Positions 25,783 to 33,560 are shown, counted from the stretch's first letter. The stretch: DNA of 58,881 nt from Candidatus Gemmiger faecavium (GCA_019114415.1 DXFO01000013.1:1-58881), one strand, 5' to 3'. Notes: a model not told the origin generated them from the sequence alone. Numbers and translations are program-made.

Positions 25783-26943
25783 ATGAATGCCGAAACCAAA
25801 GCCCGTATCGAAGCCTATGCCCAAGCCTGCCGGGAGGAGCAGAAGGAACTGCTGTGCACCCTGGGACGCCTGCCCGCCCCCACGGGGGAGGAGGACCGCC
25901 GCGCGGCGGTCTGCCGGGACTGGCTCGTGGCCCAGGGCGCGGGGGAGGTGTTCATCGACGAGGCCAAGAACGTGCTCTGCCCCATCGGGGATGACGGCAA
26001 GGGGGAACTGGTGGTGTTTGCCGCCCATACCGACATCGTTTTCCCGGATAAGGACCCGCTGCCTTTGTCCGAGCATGACGGCAACCTCTATGCCCCCGGC
26101 ATCGGGGACGACACCGCCAACCTGGTCAACCTGCTGCTGGCGGCCTGCTATCTGATCCAACACCCCGCCCCGCTGACCTGCGGCGTGCTGATCGCGGCCA
26201 ATTCCTGCGAGGAAGGACTGGGCAATCTGCGGGGGACCAAAGCGATTTTTGAACGGTACGGCACACGCATCCGGGCGTTTTACTCCTTTGACCTGTATCT
26301 GCCCCTCTGCTGCGACACGGCGGTGGGGTCCTACCGTTACCGGGTGACCTGCAAGACCCAGGGCGGGCATTCCTACGCGGATTTCGGCCGCCCCAGCGCG
26401 GTGGGCATCCTGTGCGGCCTGGTGGAGGAACTCTACCGCATCCAGCCGCCCACCCACGCCCGCACCACCTACAATGTGGGATGCATCGAGGGCGGCACCA
26501 CCGTCAACTCCATTGCCCAGCGGGCGTCCATGCTCTATGAGTTCCGTTCCACCGCCCAGGACTGTCTGGAGGAGATGGAGCAGAAATTCCGCACCGCCCT
26601 CTCTCACTGGCAGGATAAGGGCGGCACGCTGGAAGTGGAGCTGCTGGGCGTGCGCCCGGGCAGCGGCCCGGTGGACCCCCGGGCCCTGGAACACATGACG
26701 GCCCGCAGCTGCGACATTATCCGGGCCTTTACGGGCAGCGAGCCGGTGCGGATGCCCAATTCCACCGACAGCAACGTGCCCCTGTCTATGGGCATCCCTG
26801 CCAACACCATCGGCACCGTGCGGGGCGGCCTGGCCCATACCCGGGAAGAGTGGATCGCCCTGGACAGCCTGCCCACCGGGCTGGAAGTGGCCCTGGCCCT
26901 GATGCTGGAATACCGGGCCCCCGCCGAACCTGCCGCCGACTGA
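25783..26943 (+). CDS. M20 family metallopeptidase
   Basis: 386 aa. Zinc peptidase/deacylase of the M20 (PepT/ArgE/DapE) group. Metal and catalytic residues appear in 'VFAAHTDIVFPDKD' (His, Asp), 'GIGDDTANLVN' (bridging Asp) and 'CEEGLGNLRG' (Glu-Glu), and a lid domain follows from about residue 180. ATG 25783 has AAAGGGGAG upstream; longer in-frame starts run into the uxuA terminator. Substrate not predictable. Confidence 0.85.
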   Translation: MNAETKARIEAYAQACREEQKELLCTLGRLPAPTGEEDRRAAVCRDWLVAQGAGEVFIDEAKNVLCPIGDDGKGELVVFAAHTDIVFPDKDPLPLSEHDGNLYAPGIGDDTANLVNLLLAACYLIQHPAPLTCGVLIAANSCEEGLGNLRGTKAIFERYGTRIRAFYSFDLYLPLCCDTAVGSYRYRVTCKTQGGHSYADFGRPSAVGILCGLVEELYRIQPPTHARTTYNVGCIEGGTTVNSIAQRASMLYEFRSTAQDCLEEMEQKFRTALSHWQDKGGTLEVELLGVRPGSGPVDPRALEHMTARSCDIIRAFTGSEPVRMPNSTDSNVPLSMGIPANTIGTVRGGLAHTREEWIALDSLPTGLEVALALMLEYRAPAEPAAD

Positions 26944-26986
26944 GTGGCCCTCTCCGGGCAGTACCGTTACCTCATACAGATTTTTT

Positions 26987-27022
26987 GGAAACAGCCGGGC
27001 AGGATGGCTGTTTCCTTTTTTT
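26987..27022 (+). terminator. rho-independent terminator after the M20 peptidase
   Basis: GGAAACAGCC (26987-26996) pairs perfectly with GGCTGTTTCC (27006-27015), followed by seven T. Confidence 0.92.
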
Positions 27023-27088
27023 GATACATCTTTGCTGAAATTTGCCTTTATGTTGAGGGTACCGAACAAGAAGGGAGAGGAATGCAAG

Positions 27089-28498
27089 ATGAAACGACCT
27101 GTCCAACGCCGCAGCGCTGCTCTGGTGCTGCCCGCCCTCATGATGGCCCTGCTGGTCCCCGCTGCCGCCCTGGCCGGGTGTGTGCCTGCCGGGGAGGAGA
27201 CCCCGCCCGCCGCGACCGGGGCGGAATCCCCGGAGGAATCCCCGGAGAAAACGCCGGCGGAACCCGCGCAGGAAACAGGGGAGGAAAACAGCGGCCTTTC
27301 CGGGACCGCAGCCCCGGCGCCCACCCCGCCGGAGGGCGACTACGCCGACCTGTCGGGATTCTCGCCCTCCGGGGAGGTAGAAGGCCTGGCCGACCGCTCG
27401 GGCATCAGCGGATATGGCTCCGACACGGGATATTACAGCTTCCGTCTGCGGGAGGATGCCTCCGCCAGCCTGTGCTACCTGGACTATGCGTCGGGGCGGG
27501 AGATCGTCCTGTGCAGCCAGCCCAACTGCGCCCATGACAGCGACACCTGCCCGGCCTGGTATCCCTTTGCAAACGGGCTGCGGGCGGTGCCGGTGGGGGA
27601 CAGGCTCATCGTTTTGCAGGGCGGTAGCCCCAATTATGCCGACCTGCTGGGAGCGCAGGCCGTCCCTAAAGTGGAGGTCATGGAACCGGACGGCAGTGAC
27701 CGGCAGGAGACCTTTGCCTTCCCGGCCAGCTGCTGGGTGAGTACCCTGCCCCGTGGCGGCTTTGCCCGGGACGACCGGTATCTCTACTTTACCGTCACCG
27801 ACCAGAGCGCCGGAGCCAATGCCCGGACCCTCTGTGCCGCGGACGGCGAGGGCAATGTCTTTGCCCTGTGCGCTCTGCCCGAGGACGAGGAACGCATTGC
27901 GGGCGGGGACGGCGGCGCGCTGATCCTGACCTGTATGCCCGGCTCCTCCGACCTGAGCGGGCAGGACTACGTGACACAGGTACTGCGCCTGGACCTGGAA
28001 CAAATGCAGATGACCACTCTGTTTTCCTACCCGGCGGAGGCGCTGGGAGTCTGCGGGCAGGGGGCCTACTATGTGCTGGACGGCCAGACATTGCAGAGAT
28101 ACAGCCTGGCCGACGGCAGCAAACTGTCGGATGTGGCGGTGGACAATCCCGGCGTCCAGACCCTGTACGGTGTCTTTGACGGCAGACTGCTGGCGTCGGG
28201 CTATACCCGGGAGGGCGAACCGCTCTGTTATGCTCTGGACGTGGAGACCGGGGAGCGCACCGACCTGCCCTATATCTTCCGTGAGGATGGCACTGTGGCG
28301 TTTGGGGAGATCCTGGCCCAGGCAGGGGACCGCTTTGTCTGTGTGGCCGGCGTGCAGAGCGACGCCGTCACCTACCCGGCCCAAAGCGGGGAGGAACCCA
28401 TGCGGACCTCCTGGCTGTCCCCTGCCTATGCCCTGGTGGACCATGCGGATTTTTGGGCGGGCAGCCCCATGCAGGCCATTCCCCGGCCGGTGGAATGA
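27089..28498 (+). CDS. lipoprotein of unknown function, possibly beta-propeller
   Basis: 469 aa, not recognised. Signal peptide with lipobox LAGC (Cys about 31), then a Pro/Glu/Ala-rich linker to about 90. The globular part has repeated beta-rich stretches such as 'GYYSFRLREDASASLCYLDYASG', 'GDRLIVLQGG', 'DRYLYFTVTDQ' and 'GAYYVLDGQTLQRYSLADG', the rhythm of a six- or seven-bladed propeller (inference). A local Cys cluster 'CSQPNCAHDSDTC' could bind metal or form disulfides. ATG 27089 follows AAGGGAGAGG. Single-gene unit with a strong terminator. Confidence 0.75.
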   Translation: MKRPVQRRSAALVLPALMMALLVPAAALAGCVPAGEETPPAATGAESPEESPEKTPAEPAQETGEENSGLSGTAAPAPTPPEGDYADLSGFSPSGEVEGLADRSGISGYGSDTGYYSFRLREDASASLCYLDYASGREIVLCSQPNCAHDSDTCPAWYPFANGLRAVPVGDRLIVLQGGSPNYADLLGAQAVPKVEVMEPDGSDRQETFAFPASCWVSTLPRGGFARDDRYLYFTVTDQSAGANARTLCAADGEGNVFALCALPEDEERIAGGDGGALILTCMPGSSDLSGQDYVTQVLRLDLEQMQMTTLFSYPAEALGVCGQGAYYVLDGQTLQRYSLADGSKLSDVAVDNPGVQTLYGVFDGRLLASGYTREGEPLCYALDVETGERTDLPYIFREDGTVAFGEILAQAGDRFVCVAGVQSDAVTYPAQSGEEPMRTSWLSPAYALVDHADFWAGSPMQAIPRPVE

Positions 28499-28524
28499 TG
28501 GCAGAAATCCATTGACAGAGTCTC

Positions 28525-28564
28525 AAAAAGCCCCGGCACATGCAGGTGTGTGCCGGGGCTTTTT
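28525..28564 (+). terminator. rho-independent terminator after the lipoprotein gene
   Basis: AAAAAGCCCCGGCACA (28525-28540) pairs perfectly with TGTGCCGGGGCTTTTT (28549-28564), loop 8 nt. It insulates the feo promoter region. Confidence 0.93.
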
Positions 28565-28626
28565 GTGCCTTGCACACCCGCCAAAACGACAACCCAAACG
28601 CGTGGAATTTGCATAAAACAACTTAC

Positions 28627-28642
28627 GTTAGCTGTGATTAAC
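28627..28642. promoter_or_regulatory. distal GTTAGC-N7-AAC box upstream of feo
   Basis: GTTAGCTGTGATTAAC matches the GTTAGC-N7-AAC pattern found at the feo promoter and twice at the small-RNA promoter. GTTAGC resembles one half of the DtxR/IdeR box (TTAGGTTAGCCTAACCTAA). It is 91 bp upstream of the proximal copy. Confidence 0.45.
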
Positions 28643-28705
28643 AACAAAGAACCCGCCGCCCTTCCCGGCTTGCTTTAGCAGGTTTGACAAATCTTTGATT
28701 AGTGC

Positions 28706-28734
28706 TTGACAACTACAGTTAGCAATATTAAACT
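28706..28734 (+). promoter_or_regulatory. feo operon promoter with embedded iron-box-like operator
   Basis: TTGACA (28706-28711), a 17-nt spacer and TAAACT (28729-28734). GTTAGC at 28718 begins a GTTAGC-N7-AAC element that spans the spacer and -10, ideal for repression by a DtxR-type iron regulator. The whole 29-nt promoter is near-identical to the minus-strand promoter at 32006-32034. The rest of 28565-28817 holds only this control region and an 84-nt leader. Confidence 0.7.
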
Positions 28735-28817
28735 ACGAATTGGAAAAAGCCGGGAACACAGCCCAGGCGCGGGGCGCCCCGGCGGCAGACGCGCCCACAG
28801 ACGAAGGAGGGGCTTCC

Positions 28818-29030
28818 ATGATGCCACTTTCCATGGCAAGACCGGGTGAGACGGTCACCATACGCAAGATCACGGGCAAGGACGATGTCCGCCAGCATCT
28901 GGCGGAGATGGGCTTTGTTGTAAATACCGAGGTCACCGTTGTGAACGAGCTGGGCGGCAGCCTGATCATACAGGTCAAGGACAGCCGCGTGGCCCTGGAC
29001 CGCACGATGGCCAACCGCGTGATGATCTGA
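28818..29030 (+). CDS. feoA: ferrous iron transport protein A, first copy
   Basis: 70 aa, SH3-like FeoA domain: 'LSMARPGETVTIRKITG', 'RQHLAEMGFVVNTEVTVVN' and 'GGSLIIQVKDSRVALDRTMANRVMI'. FeoA proteins are small cytosolic partners of the FeoB channel. ATG 28818 is chosen because AAGGAGGGG lies just upstream; extending to 28740 adds a low-complexity leader. It lies 14 nt before a second, different feoA. Confidence 0.92.
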   Translation: MMPLSMARPGETVTIRKITGKDDVRQHLAEMGFVVNTEVTVVNELGGSLIIQVKDSRVALDRTMANRVMI

Positions 29031-29044
29031 CAGGAGGGATTGTG

Positions 29045-29266
29045 ATGAAAACACTCAAAGACGCCAAGGTGGGCGATACCGTAACGGTGGCGCGCCTGCA
29101 TGGCGAAGGCCCGGTCAAGCGGCGGATCATGGACATGGGCATCACCAAAGGCACCGCCATCAAGGTGCAGAAGGTGGCGCCCCTGGGCGACCCCATGGAA
29201 CTGACCGTCCGGGGATATGAGCTTTCGGTGCGCAAGGCCGACGCCGAAATGATCGAACTGGTCTGA
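29045..29266 (+). CDS. feoA: ferrous iron transport protein A, second copy
   Basis: 73 aa, FeoA/SH3-like: 'TLKDAKVGDTVTVARLHGEG', 'KRRIMDMGITKGTAIKVQKVAPLGDPMELTVRGYELSVRKADA'. It is diverged from the first copy and has the 'LGDP' form common in FeoA of feoAAB operons. AGGAGGG sits 6 nt before ATG 29045. It lies 29 nt before feoB. Confidence 0.92.
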   Translation: MKTLKDAKVGDTVTVARLHGEGPVKRRIMDMGITKGTAIKVQKVAPLGDPMELTVRGYELSVRKADAEMIELV

Positions 29267-29295
29267 CACCGCAGAGATCGAGGGAGGAATTTGCC

Positions 29296-31479
29296 ATGTC
29301 TATCAAAATTGCCCTTGCCGGCAACCCCAACTGCGGCAAGACGACGCTGTTCAACCATCTGACCGGTTCCAACCAGTACGTGGGCAACTGGCCCGGCGTT
29401 ACGGTGGAAAAGAAGGAAGGCCGCCTCAAGGGCCGGAACGATGTCATCATCCAGGACCTGCCGGGCATCTACTCGCTGTCCCCCTACACCCTGGAGGAAG
29501 TGGTGGCCCGGAACTACCTGGTCAATGAAAAGCCGGATGTCATCCTCAATATCATCGACGGCACCAACATCGAGCGCAACCTCTACCTGACCACCCAGCT
29601 GATCGAACTGGGCATCCCGGTGGTCATGGCGGTGAACATGATCGATTTGGTGCGCAAAAACGGCGACCGCATCGATGTGAAAAAGCTGGGCGCCGCCCTG
29701 GGCTGCGAGGTGCACACCATCAGCGCCCTGAAGGGCGAGGGCTGCATCGAGGCCGCCGATGCCGCCGTCCGGCTGGCGGGCCAGCCCCGCACCGCGGAAC
29801 TTCCCCACGTGTTCACCGGCGGCGTGGAGCACGCCGTGGCCCACATCGAGGAATCCATCTCGGACAAGGTGGACCCGGGCCTGCTGCGGTGGTACGCCAT
29901 CAAGCTGTTTGAGCGGGACGAGAAGGTCCAGGCTGACCTAAAGCTGTCCGCCGACCTGGCCGCCCATATCGACGCCCACATCGCCGACTGCGAGCGGGAA
30001 CTGGACGACGATGCCGAGAGCATCATCACCAACCAGCGCTACGCCTACATCTCCTCGGTGGTGGACAAGGCAGTGGTGAAAAAGCGGGCGGCCCATGCGC
30101 TGACCACTTCCGATAAGATCGACCGCATCGTCACCAACCGTATCCTGGCCCTGCCCATTTTTGCGGCCATCATGTTTGCGGTCTACACCATCGCCATGGG
30201 CGGCACCCCCATCTCCTTCGGCACCATGGCCACCGACTGGACCAACGACGTTCTGTTCGGTGAGATCGTTCCCCCGGCGGTGGAAGGCTTTTTGACCTCC
30301 ATCGGCTGCGCCGACTGGCTGGTGTCCCTCATCAATGACGGTGTCATCGCCGGTGTGGGCGCGGTGCTGGGCTTCGTGCCCCAGATGCTGGTTCTGTTCC
30401 TCATGCTCTCCATCCTGGAGGATGTGGGTTACATGGCCCGTATCGCCTTTATCATGGACCGTATTTTCCGCAAGTTCGGCCTGTCGGGCAAGAGCTTCAT
30501 CCCCATGCTCATCGGCACCGGCTGCGGCGTTCCCGGCGTCATGGCTTCCCGCACCATCGAGAACGACCGTGACCGCAAAATGACCATCATGACCACCTGC
30601 TTCATCCCCTGCGGCGCAAAAATGCCCATCATCGGCCTGTTTGCGGGCGCTTTGTTCGGCGGCAGCGGCCTGGTGGCCACCTCCGCCTACTTCATCGGCG
30701 TGGCGGCTATTGTAGTGTCCGGCATCATGCTGAAAAAGACCCGGATGTTCGCGGGTGAGCCTTCCCCCTTTGTCATGGAGCTGCCCGCCTACCATGTGCC
30801 TGCCTGGGGCAACGTGCTGCGCGCCACCTGGGAGCGCGGCTGGTCCTTTATCAAGCGGGCCGGTACCGTCATCTTTGCCTCCAGCGTCATCCTGTGGTTC
30901 CTGCAGGGCTTCGGTTTTACCGACGGCGTTTTCGGCATGGTGGAGGACAACAACACCAGCCTGCTGGCGTCCATCGGCGGCGCGGTCTCCTTCGTCTTTG
31001 CCCCGCTGGGCTTCGGCACCTGGCAGTCCACGGTAGCCACCTTCACCGGCCTGATCGCCAAGGAGAACGTGGTCAACACCTTCGGCGTTACGTACGGCTT
31101 TGCCGAGGTCGCTGAAAACGGCGACGAGATCTGGGGCAACATTGCCGCGGACTTCACCGCCCTGAGCGCTTACAGCTTCATGCTGTTCAACCTGCTGTGC
31201 GCCCCCTGCTTTGCCGCCATGGGCGCCATCAAGCGGGAGATGAACAATCCCAAATGGACCGCCTTTGCCATCGGGTATATGTGCGTCTTTGCCTACGCGG
31301 TATCCCTGATGGTCTACCAGATCGGCGGCCTGATCACCGGCGAGGTCCCCTTCGGCATCGGCACCATCGCGGCGCTGATCGTGCTGGCGGGCATGATCTG
31401 GATGCTGGTGCGCAAAAATCCCTACGACGGCAAGGAGGAGCAGACCCTCAAGGCTTCCCGCATGGAGGCTGCCCGCTGA
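29296..31479 (+). CDS. feoB: ferrous iron transport protein B
   Basis: 727 aa, Fe(II) transporter of the inner membrane. The N-terminal G domain has G1 GNPNCGKTT (9-17), the switch 'WPGVTVEKKEG', G3 'DLPGIYSLSPYTLEE' and G4 'NMID'. A helical spacer follows, then about ten membrane helices. Two Gate motifs are visible, the first with 'GTGCGVPGVMASRTIEN' and 'FIPCGAKMPIIGLFAG', including the conserved Cys. The length is normal. GTP-dependent Fe(II) uptake is the family function. Confidence 0.97.
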   Translation: MSIKIALAGNPNCGKTTLFNHLTGSNQYVGNWPGVTVEKKEGRLKGRNDVIIQDLPGIYSLSPYTLEEVVARNYLVNEKPDVILNIIDGTNIERNLYLTTQLIELGIPVVMAVNMIDLVRKNGDRIDVKKLGAALGCEVHTISALKGEGCIEAADAAVRLAGQPRTAELPHVFTGGVEHAVAHIEESISDKVDPGLLRWYAIKLFERDEKVQADLKLSADLAAHIDAHIADCERELDDDAESIITNQRYAYISSVVDKAVVKKRAAHALTTSDKIDRIVTNRILALPIFAAIMFAVYTIAMGGTPISFGTMATDWTNDVLFGEIVPPAVEGFLTSIGCADWLVSLINDGVIAGVGAVLGFVPQMLVLFLMLSILEDVGYMARIAFIMDRIFRKFGLSGKSFIPMLIGTGCGVPGVMASRTIENDRDRKMTIMTTCFIPCGAKMPIIGLFAGALFGGSGLVATSAYFIGVAAIVVSGIMLKKTRMFAGEPSPFVMELPAYHVPAWGNVLRATWERGWSFIKRAGTVIFASSVILWFLQGFGFTDGVFGMVEDNNTSLLASIGGAVSFVFAPLGFGTWQSTVATFTGLIAKENVVNTFGVTYGFAEVAENGDEIWGNIAADFTALSAYSFMLFNLLCAPCFAAMGAIKREMNNPKWTAFAIGYMCVFAYAVSLMVYQIGGLITGEVPFGIGTIAALIVLAGMIWMLVRKNPYDGKEEQTLKASRMEAAR

Positions 31480-31566
31480 TCCTTCGGCCTGTCCTGTAAA
31501 TCCAACAACGCGCCTGCCCCGGGCCAAATGATCCCGGAGGGCGGCGCCCCGGAAAGGAGCTAGTCT

Positions 31567-31725
31567 ATGGCGACCGTAATTGTTTCTCTTGTTGTATTTG
31601 GAGCCGTGGCCTTTGTCATTGGCAGAGGCATTTACAACCGCGTCCACCGCAAGGGCGGCGGATGCAGCTGCGGCGGAGGCTGCTCCGGCTGTCCGGGCTC
31701 CTGCCTCTGCCACCCTGAAAAATAA
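31567..31725 (+). CDS. FeoB-associated Cys-rich membrane protein
   Basis: 52 aa. One membrane helix (about residues 3-19) is followed by a basic stretch and a Cys-rich tail 'GGCSCGGGCSGCPGSCLC' with seven Cys. Such peptides are commonly found after feoB in Firmicutes and probably help handle or sense iron at the cytosolic mouth of FeoB, perhaps in place of FeoC. The ATG has AAAGGAG upstream. It ends the feo operon before a terminator. Confidence 0.85.
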   Translation: MATVIVSLVVFGAVAFVIGRGIYNRVHRKGGGCSCGGGCSGCPGSCLCHPEK

Positions 31726-31759
31726 GCCCTTCCCATAAGTTCCATACGCATAACCGGAG

Positions 31760-31805
31760 AAAAGCCCCGGGACGTGCCGCTGCCTGCGGTGCGCCCGGGG
31801 CTTTT
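31760..31805 (+). terminator. rho-independent terminator of the feo operon
   Basis: AAAAGCCCCGGG (31760-31771) pairs perfectly with CCCGGGGCTTTT (31794-31805); an inner GCCGC/GCGGT helix fills the loop. Confidence 0.93.
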
Positions 31806-31881
31806 CCCTGTGTGCCGTCCGGGATTGACCCGGCGGGGCCCGGCCAAGGAGGGGAAAGGCAAGCCGCCCCTTGTCTGCCAC

Positions 31882-31999
31882 AAACACAAAAGGCGCGCCG
31901 CGGGCAAGCGGTGCGCCTTTTGTGCTGCTGTATATGCTTTCATCAGGAGATGGGAGCTGTTGAAATCAGGCAAGGCTCTTTGTTGTGGAGCCTTTCGAT
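31882..31999 (-). ncRNA. candidate iron-responsive small regulatory RNA convergent with feo
   Basis: About 118 nt on the minus strand from a start about 7 nt after the -10 at 32006. In 5'-3' order: stem AAGGCUC/GAGCCUU (plus 31972-31978 with 31988-31994, 9-nt CACAACAAA loop); a single-stranded stretch; CUCCC followed by CAUC-UCCU-GAUG (31941-31952), a hairpin with anti-Shine-Dalgarno UCCU in its loop; then a 14-bp terminator with UUUUGUGUUUG. No plausible ribosome site and ORF are present. The promoter nearly copies the feo promoter. Exposed C-rich/UCCU loops are the seed type in iron-sparing sRNAs such as FsrA and IsaR1. Inference from sequence only; ends are approximate. Confidence 0.6.
31888..31921. 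terminator. hairpin terminator, small RNA (-) and feo readthrough (+)
   Basis: AAAAGGCGCGCCGC (31888-31901) pairs with GCGGTGCGCCTTTT (31908-31921), loop GGGCAA. There is a T-run on either strand: TTTTGTG on plus, TTTTGTGTTTG on minus. It can act in both directions. Confidence 0.8.
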
Positions 32000-32005
32000 G
32001 TGTAT

Positions 32006-32034
32006 AGTTTAACATGGCTAACCCGTGTTGTCAA
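32006..32034 (-). promoter_or_regulatory. minus-strand promoter with feo-like operator
   Basis: On the minus strand TTGACA (32034-32029), a 17-nt spacer and TAAACT (32011-32006), with GTTAGC starting six bases after the -35 exactly as at feo. Identity to the feo promoter is 23 of 29 positions. The GTTAGC-N7-AAC element covers 32007-32022. No coding gene follows on this strand. Confidence 0.7.
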
Positions 32035-32042
32035 CGGCTAAC
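32027..32042. promoter_or_regulatory. second GTTAGC-N7-AAC box at the small-RNA promoter
   Basis: On the minus strand GTTAGCCGTTGACAAC overlaps the -35. It is centred 20 bp, about two helical turns, from the box at 32007-32022, which would let two regulator dimers bind on one face. The remaining stretch 32043-32264 shows nothing I can assign. Confidence 0.45.
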
Positions 32043-32264
32043 TACATAGAAATTTGCCGGTGGGACACACTTTGTGAATTCCTACAAAAACGCAGGGGAA
32101 AATACCGCCTGTCCCGGCGCTCTGACGGCAGGGCGGGGAACGGGCGGAAAAAAGCGCCGCAGACCGGAAGGGCATACGGCGCCGGGCGGACCATGTATGC
32201 TGCCGCACACCTTTTCAACAGCCGGAGGGGCATCCCCTGCGGCGGAAAGGTGCGCGGCGGAGCC

Positions 32265-32585
32265 TCAGACCTGGGGATCTTCGGGCATCCGGGAGTTCTG
32301 GTTGTCGGCGTCATGGGCGCGGACCTGAGGCTGATGCTCCGGGTCCTCCCCAAAGACGGCGGGATCGACCTGGGGGTCAAGGGCCTGGCGCAGTTCGTCG
32401 ATCTCCTGGGGCGTCACGTCCCCGGCCTGGTGGGCATGGCGGTGGCTCCGGGCCGCGCCGGGGGCTTCGGTGTGATCCTCGCCGGGCAGCATGCCGGGCA
32501 GCATGTCGCCGCCCTCCGGGATGCTGGTCCAGAAATCGCCGCGCTCGTCCTCGGCCCCGCGGGGGCCAAACAGTTCATGGTACAT
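32265..32585 (-). CDS. small acidic, His-rich hypothetical protein
   Basis: 106 aa, family not recognised. No membrane helix; probably soluble. The N-terminus reads 'MYHELFGPRGAEDERGDFW', the middle is Met/Pro/Gly-rich ('GGDMLPGMLPGED') with clustered His ('RSHRHAHQAGD'), and a helical stretch 'VTPQEIDELRQALD' follows. The tail is acidic, Gln/Pro-rich and likely disordered. The start follows AAAGGAG by 10 nt. It diverges from the LCP-like gene. His clusters and nearby feo genes make metal binding possible, but that is only suggestive. Confidence 0.5.
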   Translation of the reverse strand: MYHELFGPRGAEDERGDFWTSIPEGGDMLPGMLPGEDHTEAPGAARSHRHAHQAGDVTPQEIDELRQALDPQVDPAVFGEDPEHQPQVRAHDADNQNSRMPEDPQV

Positions 32586-32695
32586 AAGATGCCTTCTCCT
32601 TTCGCGAATAGCCGGACCTGTTTGCGGCCACACTGGATGATGTGGCAGCTTTTTCAGGCGGTCACTTCCAGTATTGGGACGAAAGGATGGTTTTT

Positions 32696-33556
32696 ATGCG
32701 TTCGTGCGGGGGACTTTTTTGGCAAAGCCTGTTTTTGACGCTGCTGGTGCTGGTGCCCATGTCGGCGGCGGTGCTGTACTTTTCGGGACAGCGCCAGCAT
32801 CAGGCGGAGGTGGAGCTTGCCGCCGCAGCCGGGCGCGGGGATGTCGGCATCGATGCGGGGGCCACCAACACCTTCCGCCTGCTGCTGGCCATCCAGACCG
32901 ACACCCCGGAATTCCTCCTGCTGCGGGTGGATGCCCCGGCGCGGACCATCACCTTCTGCGGGGTGCCGGGCAGGACCCTGGTGGACGCCCCCGAGGGCCA
33001 GACCACCCTGGAGGACTGTTACCTGGCGGCAGGCCCGGCCCGGGCGGCGCAGCTGCTGGCCGACACGGTGGGGGTAGCGCCGGACGCCTACTTTGCCGCC
33101 ACGCCGGACACCTACGGGGAACTTATCGGAACCGAGACCACCGCCCGTTTTGACACGGCGTCGGTGCTGGACCTGGAACGCCGCACCGAGCTGGGCTACG
33201 GCGAGGAAAACGCCGCCGAACTCACCCCCGGCATGACCGAGGAGTTCCTCGCCACCCTGCGGGAGGGCATGGACCTGAAAGCGTCGGCGTCCCTGCGGGC
33301 GGCGGTGTGGTGCGTGTTTCTGCGCCAGAACCCCGCCCGGCTGACCTTGCTGGTGGAGGCCGCTCGGGAGGAATCTCCCCGCACCCTGACCAGCCTGACC
33401 GCCCAGGACCTGCTCAAGCTGGAGCAGACGCTGGAATATCTGTCGGGCCAGACTGCCGCCACCATTGAATATACCGTGCTCACCGGCCGCCAGACGTCGG
33501 CGGGCTATGCCCTGGACGGGGAGGGAAGGGAGCAGGCCGCCGAACTTCTGGGATAA
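32696..33556 (+). CDS. diverged LCP-like (LytR-CpsA-Psr) membrane protein
   Basis: 286 aa. One N-terminal membrane helix (about 10-30), then a domain whose order resembles LCP phosphotransferases: 'TFRLLLAIQTDTPEFLLLRVD' (LCP 'D..mlv.vd'), 'TFCGVPGRTLVD' (LCP 'IPRDT'), then 'AGPARAAQLLADTVGVAPDAYFAATPDTYGELIG'. LCP enzymes move polymers from undecaprenyl carriers to the wall. Here the usual Asp and most Arg ligands are not obvious, so activity is doubtful. Start 32696 has AAGGA 8 nt upstream. It is convergent with the MocR gene 4 bp away. Confidence 0.6.
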   Translation: MRSCGGLFWQSLFLTLLVLVPMSAAVLYFSGQRQHQAEVELAAAAGRGDVGIDAGATNTFRLLLAIQTDTPEFLLLRVDAPARTITFCGVPGRTLVDAPEGQTTLEDCYLAAGPARAAQLLADTVGVAPDAYFAATPDTYGELIGTETTARFDTASVLDLERRTELGYGEENAAELTPGMTEEFLATLREGMDLKASASLRAAVWCVFLRQNPARLTLLVEAAREESPRTLTSLTAQDLLKLEQTLEYLSGQTAATIEYTVLTGRQTSAGYALDGEGREQAAELLG

Positions 33557-33560
33557 GGGC

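Noticed and set aside
31951-32012. Short + strand peptide (about 20 codons) starting at an ATG after AGGAG
   Set aside because: The AGGAG is only about one base from the ATG and no + strand promoter lies close by; the sequence is better explained as the complement of the UCCU-loop hairpin.
31632-32015. 127-codon minus-strand frame across the candidate small RNA
   Set aside because: It would read through two terminator hairpins, has no Shine-Dalgarno and gives a Pro/Arg/Gln-rich chain without known features. A non-coding reading is better supported.
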